A DNA stretch of 64,000 nucleotides. Origin: Actinomycetes bacterium. GTDB taxonomy: Bacteria > Actinomycetota > Actinomycetes > Actinomycetales > Microbacteriaceae. Location: NCBI GenBank assembly GCA_023436775.1, contig JAEZHW010000007.1:19438-83437 (forward strand), in the 5' to 3' direction. Below, one piece after another: positions 34,958-42,050 of this stretch. The position numbers and the translations under genes were made by a program. The notes beneath the pieces are model-generated. The model was not told the DNA's origin. It worked only from the letters and a program-made list of their open reading frames with translations, and did no database searches. Each line of letters starts with the position of its first letter. Position 1 is the first letter of the stretch.

Positions 34958-34963
34958 TACGAT
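34958..34963 (+). promoter_or_regulatory. -10-like TACGAT of the polyprenol-phosphate mannose synthase gene
   Basis: TACGAT ends six bases before the ATG at 34970. With the opposite TAGCCT at 34918-34923 it forms a compact 58-base divergent control region. Confidence 0.4.
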
Positions 34964-34969
34964 GGCCGC

Positions 34970-35722
34970 ATGCCGAATGCAGCGCCGGCCCAGACCGGCA
35001 AGGTCGTCGTGATCATGCCGACCTTCAACGAAGCGCAGACCCTGCCGCCGGTGGTCGCCGCAGTGCGGGCCGCGCTGCCGACGGCACGCGTGTTGGTGGT
35101 CGATGACGCGAGCCCGGACGGCACCGGTGCCATCGCGGATGCGCTGGCTGCTGGCGATCCTCAGGTGCGCGTCCTCCACCGGTCGGGCCGCTCGGGGCTG
35201 AAGGCCGCCTATGCCGCAGGGATGCACCTCGCCCTGCAGGATGGGGCCGAGGTCGTGGTCCAGATGGATGCAGACGGCTCCCACCCGGCCGCGATCCTCC
35301 CCGAGCTGGTGGCAGCGCTCCGCGAACCCGGCGTCGGCCTCGCGATCGGCTCGCGCTACGTCCCCGGTGGCGCGATCGAGGGCTGGTCGCGGCACCGCTC
35401 GTGGCTCTCGCGCACCGCGAACCGTTTCGCGCGCTGGGCACTGCGGTTGCCGGTGCACGACGTGACCGCCGGGTTCCGGGCGTGGTCAGCGGCGACGCTC
35501 GAGGCGGTACAGATCGATACCGTGGCCTCGCGCGGCTACTGCGTGCAGATTGACCTCACCCGGCGGGCGAGTGCCATCACCAGCATTCGGGAGGTGCCGA
35601 TTGTGTTTCGGGAGCGCCTCGCCGGCGAATCAAAGATGACCCTGGGAATTGTCTTTGAGGCTGCGGTCAGGGTCCTTGGTTGGAGTTTGCGTCCAACTTC
35701 GCGAATTACCATGGCTCGGTGA
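34970..35722 (+). CDS. ppm1: Polyprenol-phosphate mannose synthase (Ppm1/Dpm1-like)
   Basis: Transfers mannose from GDP-mannose to polyprenyl phosphate, giving the lipid donor for extracytoplasmic mannosyltransferases. The 250-aa GT2 protein has MPTFNEAQTLPPVV, VLVVDDASPDGTG, the DADGSHP metal motif, IGSRYVPGGAIEGW and RGYCVQIDL, all typical of the DPMS family. No C-terminal membrane domain is attached. The protein ends in FEAAVRVL, the usual end of bacterial Ppm. Its stop overlaps the downstream acyltransferase GTG by four bases. Plain dolichol-phosphate glucose synthase activity is a less likely alternative. Confidence 0.9.
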   Translation: MPNAAPAQTGKVVVIMPTFNEAQTLPPVVAAVRAALPTARVLVVDDASPDGTGAIADALAAGDPQVRVLHRSGRSGLKAAYAAGMHLALQDGAEVVVQMDADGSHPAAILPELVAALREPGVGLAIGSRYVPGGAIEGWSRHRSWLSRTANRFARWALRLPVHDVTAGFRAWSAATLEAVQIDTVASRGYCVQIDLTRRASAITSIREVPIVFRERLAGESKMTLGIVFEAAVRVLGWSLRPTSRITMAR

Positions 35723-37887
35723 CTCGAGCCGAAGTTCGTCAGACTCAGCACGCCCCCGCACAGCACCCCCACACTCCGCTTCGCCTGGAAATTCAGGCGC
35801 TTCGTGCCGTCGCCGTCGGCGTCGTCGTCCTCTACCATTTTTGGCCGACGTACTTGCCCGGCGGGTACATCGGTGTGGACGTCTTCTTCGTCATCTCTGG
35901 CTATCTGATTACTAGCCACCTGCTGCGCGAGGTGGAAATTCGAGGCCGGGTGCGGCTGGCCAGCTTCTGGGCCCGGCGCCTGCGGCGCCTGCTTCCGGCC
36001 GCGATGCTGGTGCTCGCGGTGGTGCTCTTGGCCACGCTCTGGTGGTTGCCGAGCGCGCGCTGGCCGCAGACGCTGCGAGAGGTCATCGGCAGCACCTTCT
36101 ACGTCGAGAACTGGGTACTGGCCTTTGACTCGGTCGACTACCTGGGCGCGGGCAACACCAAGTCACCGGTGCAGCACTACTGGTCACTCTCGGTCGAGGA
36201 GCAGTTCTATCTGGTCTGGCCGCTGCTGTTCGTCGCGATCGCCCTGCTCGCGCGCTGGCGGAAGTGGTCCGGTCGCCGTGTCGCCATCGTGGTGATGAGT
36301 GTCGTGGTCGTCGGCGGCCTCGCCTTCTCGATCTGGGCGACCGGGTACTCCAAGGCCGCCGCCTACTTCATTACCCCGACGCGGGTATGGGAGTTTGCCG
36401 CCGGTGGTCTCTTCGCGGCCCTGGCACCGCAGGCGCTGCGAATGCCGAATTGGCTGCGCTCGGTGATGAGCCTGCTTGGCCTCATCACGATCGGGGTCAC
36501 TGCGCTGGTCTACAGCTCGGCCACGCCCTTCCCGGGCAGTGCGGCGCTGCTGCCGGTCTTGGCCAGCCTGCTGGTGATCGGCGCGGGCATGCCGGAGGGT
36601 CGTTGGGGGCTCGGGCCGCTGCTGCGATGGCGGCCGGTGCAATGGGTCGGTGACGTGTCCTACTCGATCTACCTGTGGCACTGGCCGCTGTTGATTCTGA
36701 TCCCCTTCGGGCTCGACCTGGAACTCGACCTGCCGCTGCGGCTCGGGATCCTGGCGCTGAGCTTGGTGCTCGCGTGGATGTCGAAGGTGCTGGTCGAGGA
36801 CCCGTACCGCTCCTGGGGCTGGCTTACGGCGCGCAGCTCGGCGGTGAGCTTCGCCTTCGCGGGCCTGATGATGGCCGTGATCGCCGTGCCGGTGGTTGTT
36901 GGGCAGGCGCAGTTGCAGCAGCGGGCGGACTCGGTGCAGCAGGCCATGGTGGAGCTGGATCAGTTGGGTCTGGCGGACTGTATCGGCTTCGGAGCGGTCG
37001 ATCCTGCGAACACCGGCCTGTGTGATCCGGCACTGTTCGAGGAGGCCCCGATCTTCCCGGATCGGGCCAAGATGCTGACCGATATCCCGGCCATTTACTC
37101 CGACCAGTGCCGCAGTCAGCCGGATGATCCCAAGCTGCGCATTTGCGAGTTTGGTGACACCGAGAGCGATGACGTGGTGATGCTCCTGGGCGATTCCCAC
37201 GCCGCCGCGTACTTCGATGGCCTCGAGCGCGCTGCGAATCGATACGGCTGGAAACTGGTGACCGCCTTCAAGGGCGGCTGTCCCTACACCAAGGTCGACC
37301 AGAACCTGGGTGCGAGCTGTCGCACGTTCAACGCTGCGCTGCGCAAGTGGGTGTTGGATGAGCGGCACACGCCTGATGTGGTGGTGACCTCGATGTTGCT
37401 GGACCGTGACTGGGGCTTCAAGGGCGGGAACGACTGGGCCGCCCTGGCCAAGCGCACCGGTGAAACCTGGAAGGAATTCACTGACGCAGGCATCCACGTC
37501 GTGGTGATGGATGACACCCCGAAGATGTCCCAGCGGGCGGTGGAATGCGTGGTCAATGCCAAGCGCGACGAGAAGGCGCTTGGCTGCTCCACCCCGCGTC
37601 AGCAGGCGATTGTCGGCGAGTCGGTGCTGCCGGAAGCGGCCAGGGTGGCCAACGCCACCTTTGTGCCGCTGCGCACCTACCTGTGTGGTGCGAGTCAGTG
37701 CCCGGTCATCGTCGGCAACGTCATCGCCTATCGCGACGACAGCAGCCACCTGACGGCAACGTTCAGCGCCTCGCTGGCACAGCGGATTGCGCGCGAAATC
37801 CTGCCACGACTGCTCGGTACGGCCGGCGACCTGGACGCAGACGGGTCGCGATTCGGCGCAGATGTCGCCGACCCGATCGTGCAGTGA
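35719..37887 (+). CDS. Second acyltransferase 3 / SGNH-domain membrane O-acyltransferase
   Basis: A 722-aa paralogue of the acyltransferase at 27115-29196, same domain order. Motifs: LEIQALRAVAVGVVVLYHFW with catalytic His, GVDVFFVISGYLITSHLL, HYWSLSVEEQFYLVWPLL, then an SGNH domain with VVMLLGDSHAAAYF and a C-terminal YRDDSSHLTATFS. The GTG at 35719 is chosen because it overlaps the ppm1 TGA (GTGA); an upstream TTG-like start would run 40 bases into ppm1. Sequence identity between the two acyltransferases is high in the membrane part and lower in the SGNH part. It may acylate a mannose-containing glycan, given its pairing with ppm1. Confidence 0.92.
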   Translation: MTRAEVRQTQHAPAQHPHTPLRLEIQALRAVAVGVVVLYHFWPTYLPGGYIGVDVFFVISGYLITSHLLREVEIRGRVRLASFWARRLRRLLPAAMLVLAVVLLATLWWLPSARWPQTLREVIGSTFYVENWVLAFDSVDYLGAGNTKSPVQHYWSLSVEEQFYLVWPLLFVAIALLARWRKWSGRRVAIVVMSVVVVGGLAFSIWATGYSKAAAYFITPTRVWEFAAGGLFAALAPQALRMPNWLRSVMSLLGLITIGVTALVYSSATPFPGSAALLPVLASLLVIGAGMPEGRWGLGPLLRWRPVQWVGDVSYSIYLWHWPLLILIPFGLDLELDLPLRLGILALSLVLAWMSKVLVEDPYRSWGWLTARSSAVSFAFAGLMMAVIAVPVVVGQAQLQQRADSVQQAMVELDQLGLADCIGFGAVDPANTGLCDPALFEEAPIFPDRAKMLTDIPAIYSDQCRSQPDDPKLRICEFGDTESDDVVMLLGDSHAAAYFDGLERAANRYGWKLVTAFKGGCPYTKVDQNLGASCRTFNAALRKWVLDERHTPDVVVTSMLLDRDWGFKGGNDWAALAKRTGETWKEFTDAGIHVVVMDDTPKMSQRAVECVVNAKRDEKALGCSTPRQQAIVGESVLPEAARVANATFVPLRTYLCGASQCPVIVGNVIAYRDDSSHLTATFSASLAQRIAREILPRLLGTAGDLDADGSRFGADVADPIVQ

Positions 37888-37917
37888 GCCGGGCGGTCGG
37901 TTGCCGCGCACACGACA

Positions 37918-37946
37918 GTGCCCGCCTCACCGCGTGAGACGGGCAC
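37918..37946. terminator. Bidirectional hairpin at the end of the glycan locus
   Basis: GTGCCCGCCTCAC pairs with GTGAGACGGGCAC with one mismatch around a CGC loop, between convergent genes. It closes the glycan locus. Confidence 0.6.
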
Positions 37947-37979
37947 CGCGCATGCCGTGTTGAGCGGCTGGTCTGTGAC

Positions 37980-39164
37980 CTAGACGAAGGCGCCCTGGCC
38001 GGTGATGGCGCGACCCACGATCAGGGTGTTCATCTCGCGGGTGCCCTCGTAGGAGTACAGCGCCTCGGCGTCGTTGAAGAAGCGGGTGACGTCGTAGTCG
38101 AGGACGATGCCGTTCCCGCCGAAGATCTCGCGGGACCGGGCCACCACATCGCGCATGCGCGAGGTGCAGAAGGCCTTGGCCATGGCGGCGTGCTCGTCGC
38201 CCTGGGCGCCCTCGTCGAGCATCTCGCTGACGCGGGTCACCATCGCGATCGAGGCGGTGATGTCGGCCAGCGAGGTGGCCAGCAGGTCCTGAATCAGCTG
38301 GTGCCCGGCGATCGGCTTGCCGAACTGGATGCGCTCCTTGGCGTAGGCGACCGCAGCCTCGTAGGCGCCGATCGCGGTGCCGACGGCGGCCCAGGCGACC
38401 TCGGCACGGGTCAGGCGCAGCACGCTGGCGGTATCGCGGAAGGAGTTCGCGCCCTGCAGCCGCAGCGACTCCGGCACGCGCACCTCGTCGAGGGTGATGT
38501 CGGCGTTCTGCACGATGCGCAGCGCCATCTTGCGTTCGATCTTGGTGGCCTTGTAGCCGGGCGTCTTGGTCGGCACGATGAAGCCCTTGACCTGACCGTC
38601 CTCGACGTCCTTGGCCCAGATGATGACGATGTCCGACCAGGTGGCGTTGCCGATCCAGCGCTTGGCGCCGTTGAGCACCCACTCGTCGCCCTCGCGACGG
38701 GCCGTGGTGCGCAGGCCCTGGGCCGAGTCGGAACCCGACAGCGGCTCGGTCAGACCGAAGGCGCCGATCACCTCACACGAGGCGAGCTTCGGCAGCCACT
38801 CGGCACGCTGCTCCGGCGAGCCGGTGACCCCGATCGCGCCCAGCGCCAGACCGTTCTGCACACCCACGAAGGTTGCCAGCGAGGCATCGATGCGCGCCAG
38901 CTCGAGGGCGACGAAGCCGCGGAAGACGGCCGAGTTCTCGAAGGGCTTGGTCTCGTCGAAGCCGAGGCCCAACACGCCGAGATCGGCGAGCGGCTTGACC
39001 AGCTCGTGCGGGAACTCGGCACGGTCCCAGTAGTCATTCACCACCGGCTTGGCCTGCGTCTCCAGGAAGTGCCGCAGGCGCATCAGCAGATCCTGCTCCT
39101 GGTCGGTCAGGCGCTTGGCGAAGCCATAGAAATCGCTGCTCAGCGGGGTGAAGGGCTGGGTCAT
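37980..39164 (-). CDS. Acyl-CoA dehydrogenase, glutaryl-CoA-dehydrogenase-like
   Basis: FAD enzyme oxidising an acyl-CoA ester. The 394-aa protein starts MTQPFTPL; the ATG at 39164 has GGGAGC at a proper distance, and earlier in-frame codons encode an atypical tail. Family motifs are GAFGLTEPLSGSD (FAD), WVLNGAKRWIGNATW, IQFGKPIAGHQLIQD, EIFGGNGI and the active-site YEGTREMN with Glu. The overall pattern (long N-terminus, GNATWSD, YEGT) is that of glutaryl-CoA dehydrogenase-like members. In M. tuberculosis fadE25 sits next to purE; here the two are separated by the glycan locus. A 212-base gap follows to manA, in which I see no clear promoter. Confidence 0.9.
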   Translation of the reverse strand: MTQPFTPLSSDFYGFAKRLTDQEQDLLMRLRHFLETQAKPVVNDYWDRAEFPHELVKPLADLGVLGLGFDETKPFENSAVFRGFVALELARIDASLATFVGVQNGLALGAIGVTGSPEQRAEWLPKLASCEVIGAFGLTEPLSGSDSAQGLRTTARREGDEWVLNGAKRWIGNATWSDIVIIWAKDVEDGQVKGFIVPTKTPGYKATKIERKMALRIVQNADITLDEVRVPESLRLQGANSFRDTASVLRLTRAEVAWAAVGTAIGAYEAAVAYAKERIQFGKPIAGHQLIQDLLATSLADITASIAMVTRVSEMLDEGAQGDEHAAMAKAFCTSRMRDVVARSREIFGGNGIVLDYDVTRFFNDAEALYSYEGTREMNTLIVGRAITGQGAFV

Positions 39165-39376
39165 CGTTGCTCCCGATTCGTACGAGGTCGGCCGGCCGTC
39201 TCGGCACCGGTGTTTCGGCGCGAGGCAAGGCATCCCCTGGTCGGGGCTACCGCGGTCAGCCTACGACGCAAGGCTGAGTCCGGTCAGCGATTGGTAGTTT
39301 GGAGTGCGCTGCCGCGCGCCGCGAGCCCGTGCGGCTTGTAGACCTTCCACGAATGGCCCAGATTGAGAGGATCGGC

Positions 39377-40633
39377 ATGCTGCTCCCGATTGCCAACTCG
39401 CCCCGCCCCTACGCGTGGGGTTCGCAGGGCCAGATCTCGACGCTGCTGGGGCTGACGCCGACCGGGGACGCCGAGGCGGAACTGTGGCTGGGTGCCCACC
39501 CAGGATCGCCCAGCGTGATCCTCGACCCCGCCCGCGCCGGTGGTGCGGCCGACCTCGCGGCCTGGTTCGCCAGTGCGCCGGAGCAGGCGTTGGCTGGGGA
39601 GGGTGACTCGCCGCTGCTGCGCGACGTCGTCTCGGGGCAGCCGCGCATGCCGTATCTGTTGAAGGTGCTGGCCGCTGGTGCTCCACTGTCGATCCAGGCG
39701 CACCCGACCATGGCCCAGGCCATCGCCGGGTTCCAGCGGGAAGCTGCGGCCGGAGTCCCGATCGATGCGGGCCACCGAAACTACAAGGACGCCTATCACA
39801 AGCCAGAAATGATCGTGGCGGTCAGCGAGACCTTCGATGCGCTCAGTGGCCTCCGCGATCCCGGCGAGAGTCGCGCGCTGCTTGACCTGCTGGCTGAACG
39901 ATTGAGCGACTTTGCGCGCGTGTCCACGGCAGCCTCCTACGCCGGGCTGCAGGCCGGGGCCGACCTGGCCCCGATCCTGGGGAAGGTGCTGCGGATGCAG
40001 GGCTCCGACGAGGCCGCGAGCCTGGTCGCCGCGCTGGCGGAGGCGGCGGCTGGCATTCTGGCCGATGGCGATCCGGGGCGTTGGCGCCTCGAACTGGAGA
40101 CCATCGTCGACCTGGCCGAGCGCTACCCGGGCGATGCGGGGGTGTTGGTCGCGATGTTGCTGAACCGAGTGCGGCTGCGCGCCGGCGAGGCGCTGTACCT
40201 GGGCGCGGGGAATCTGCACGCCTACCTCAGCGGCCTCGGTATCGAGCTGATGGCCAGTTCCGACAATGTGCTCCGCGGTGGCCTGACGCCGAAGCACATC
40301 GACGTGCCGGAACTGCTCGCCGTCGCCGATCCCTCGCCGGTGCCGGTGCCGATGCTGACTCCCGAGCCCCTGGCGGACAACGCGGTCGTGTTCGCCCCGC
40401 CGGTGGCCGATTTCCGCCTGGTACAGATCACTGGCCCCGTTGATGGCTTGGAAGTGGATCTGGCCGGTGGCCCCGGCATTGCACTCATCATCGACGGCGC
40501 CTTCCAGATCACTGGGGCGAGCGAATCCGGCGACTACCATCGAGGTGAAGCGCTCTACGCCACCCCGAGTGAGGGTGCGTTGCGCGTGACCGGCGATGGC
40601 GCCATGGTGGTGGCCACGCTGGGCCGATCGTGA
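39377..40633 (+). CDS. manA: Mannose-6-phosphate isomerase, type I
   Basis: Interconverts fructose 6-phosphate and mannose 6-phosphate, feeding GDP-mannose for Ppm1 and mannosylated glycans. The 418-aa zinc protein begins MLLPIANSPRPYAWGS, as in the family. Zinc and active-site residues appear in LSIQAHPT, YKDAYHKPEM, GAGNLHAYLSGLGIELMASSDNVLRGGLT. The ATG at 39377 has GAGAGG upstream; ATG at 39353 would add eight residues not seen in the family. GalE follows closely and may be co-transcribed. Confidence 0.95.
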   Translation: MLLPIANSPRPYAWGSQGQISTLLGLTPTGDAEAELWLGAHPGSPSVILDPARAGGAADLAAWFASAPEQALAGEGDSPLLRDVVSGQPRMPYLLKVLAAGAPLSIQAHPTMAQAIAGFQREAAAGVPIDAGHRNYKDAYHKPEMIVAVSETFDALSGLRDPGESRALLDLLAERLSDFARVSTAASYAGLQAGADLAPILGKVLRMQGSDEAASLVAALAEAAAGILADGDPGRWRLELETIVDLAERYPGDAGVLVAMLLNRVRLRAGEALYLGAGNLHAYLSGLGIELMASSDNVLRGGLTPKHIDVPELLAVADPSPVPVPMLTPEPLADNAVVFAPPVADFRLVQITGPVDGLEVDLAGGPGIALIIDGAFQITGASESGDYHRGEALYATPSEGALRVTGDGAMVVATLGRS

Positions 40634-40653
40634 CGGAAGAGCGAGGGACGTCG

Positions 40654-41628
40654 ATGCGCTGGCTAGTGACTGGGGGAGCAGGATATATCGGCGCGCATGT
40701 GGTCGCGTCCCTGCGTGCAGCCGGGCTCACCCCGGTCGTGCTGGACGACCTCTCGAGCGGACGCCGGGGCTTCCTGCCCGACGACGTCGAATTTGTGCAG
40801 GGCAGCCTGCTCGATCCCGCTGCTCTGGACGAGGCGGTGGGCGTGAACTTGACCGGCGTGATTCACGTGGCCGGCTACAAGTACGCCGGCATCTCGGTCG
40901 AGCGTCCGCTGCACACCTATGAGCAGAACGTCACCGGCACCGAGCGACTGCTGGACGCGATGCAACGCCACGGCGTCGACAAGCTCGTGTTCTCGTCCAG
41001 CGCAGCCGTCTACGGCACGCCGCAGGCCGACGTGGAGCGGGTCACGGAGGACTCACCGACCCGTCCCGAGTCGCCCTATGGCGAATCAAAGCTGATCGGG
41101 GAGTGGCTGATTCGGGCCCAGGCGCGGGCCACGGGCCTTGCCCACACCAGCCTGCGCTACTTCAACGTGGTCGGCTCGGGCCTCGATGACGTTGCGGACC
41201 TGAGTCCGTACAGCCTGTATTCGCTGGTGTTTCAGGCGCTCGAGGCCGGTCGCAGCCCGCAGATCTACGGCAACGACTATCCGACGCCGGACGGCACCTG
41301 CATTCGCGACTTCGTGCATGTGGCGGACTTGGCGCACTCGCATGTGGTGGCCGCTCGCCGCCTCGCCGCCGGGGAACCCGTTGCGCCGGTCTACAACTTG
41401 GGTAGCGGCACCGGCACCAGCGTGGCCGAGATCATGCGCGCCATGGCCGAGGTCACTGGCATCGACTTCGAGCCGGAGATCGTCGCCCGACGCCCCGGCG
41501 ACCCGTCCTCGGTCGTCGCCGACGGCACCCTCGCGGCCCGGGATCTGGAGTGGGCTTCGCGGCATTCGGTGCGTGACACCATCGCCAGCGCCTGGGCGGC
41601 ACGCGCCCGGATCACCGCCGCTTCCTGA
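40654..41628 (+). CDS. galE: UDP-glucose 4-epimerase
   Basis: Reversible conversion of UDP-glucose and UDP-galactose. The 324-aa extended short-chain dehydrogenase starts MRWLVTGGAGYIGAHVV, with active-site SSSAAVYGTP, catalytic YGESK (Tyr-x-x-x-Lys) and the family segments TSLRYFNVVGS and GTCIRDFVHVADLA. ATG at 40654 is preceded by GAGGGA; a GTG at 40630 overlapping the manA stop (GTGA) would add eight residues. It supplies galactose donors, probably for the neighbouring glycan locus. Confidence 0.93.
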   Translation: MRWLVTGGAGYIGAHVVASLRAAGLTPVVLDDLSSGRRGFLPDDVEFVQGSLLDPAALDEAVGVNLTGVIHVAGYKYAGISVERPLHTYEQNVTGTERLLDAMQRHGVDKLVFSSSAAVYGTPQADVERVTEDSPTRPESPYGESKLIGEWLIRAQARATGLAHTSLRYFNVVGSGLDDVADLSPYSLYSLVFQALEAGRSPQIYGNDYPTPDGTCIRDFVHVADLAHSHVVAARRLAAGEPVAPVYNLGSGTGTSVAEIMRAMAEVTGIDFEPEIVARRPGDPSSVVADGTLAARDLEWASRHSVRDTIASAWAARARITAAS

Positions 41629-41656
41629 GCGCCGCCTGAATGCAATCACGCCGGAC

Positions 41657-41685
41657 TTGACTAGGGGGAATCACAGCGGTGTAAT
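41657..41685 (+). promoter_or_regulatory. Promoter of the whiB gene
   Basis: TTGACT (41657-41662), a 17-base spacer, then TGTAAT (41680-41685). This is one of the best sigma-70-type matches in the window and would give a leader of about 50 bases before the ATG at 41742. Confidence 0.6.
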
Positions 41686-41741
41686 TAGACATCAGCGAAT
41701 CGCAGTCGATCGCTACAAGGTCTCTGGAAAAGGATGTGGTA

Positions 41742-42041
41742 ATGGGTTCGGCCGAACAGCAACTCCGGGTTCCGGAGAACTGGTTCGTCGACCCTGTCCT
41801 GCTGGCAGACGAGACCGATTCGGCACTGGGGTGGCAAGCAGACGCTCTGTGCGCACAGACCGATCCGGAAGCCTTCTTCCCGGAAAAGGGCGGTTCGACC
41901 CGCGACGCCAAGCGCATCTGCGCTTCGTGCCAGGTCCGCTCTGAATGCCTTGAATACGCGCTCGAGCACGACGAACGCTTCGGAATCTGGGGTGGACTGT
42001 CGGAGCGGGAGCGCAGGAAGCTGCGCCGCACGGCCGGCTAG
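41742..42041 (+). CDS. whiB2: WhiB-family iron-sulfur regulator (WhiB2/WhmD-like)
   Basis: A 99-aa actinobacteria-specific regulator binding a [4Fe-4S] cluster and sigma factor. Four conserved cysteines are visible: ADALCAQTD, then CASC in KRICASCQV, then SECLEYAL. The turn motif GIWGG precedes the basic tail RERRKLRR, which contacts DNA. Within the family, the place between ManA/mannose genes and MtrA marks it as WhiB2/WhmD, linked to septation. ATG at 41742 preferred over a GTG two codons earlier. The large GT gene starts nine bases downstream. Confidence 0.95.
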   Translation: MGSAEQQLRVPENWFVDPVLLADETDSALGWQADALCAQTDPEAFFPEKGGSTRDAKRICASCQVRSECLEYALEHDERFGIWGGLSERERRKLRRTAG

Positions 42042-42050
42042 CCCCTCGGC

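Noticed and set aside
18095..37887. Glycan locus as a recently acquired island with mobile genes
   Set aside because: No integrase, transposase, tRNA or flanking direct repeats were seen, and codon and base use look like the surroundings, so I call it a syntenic variable locus and not an island.
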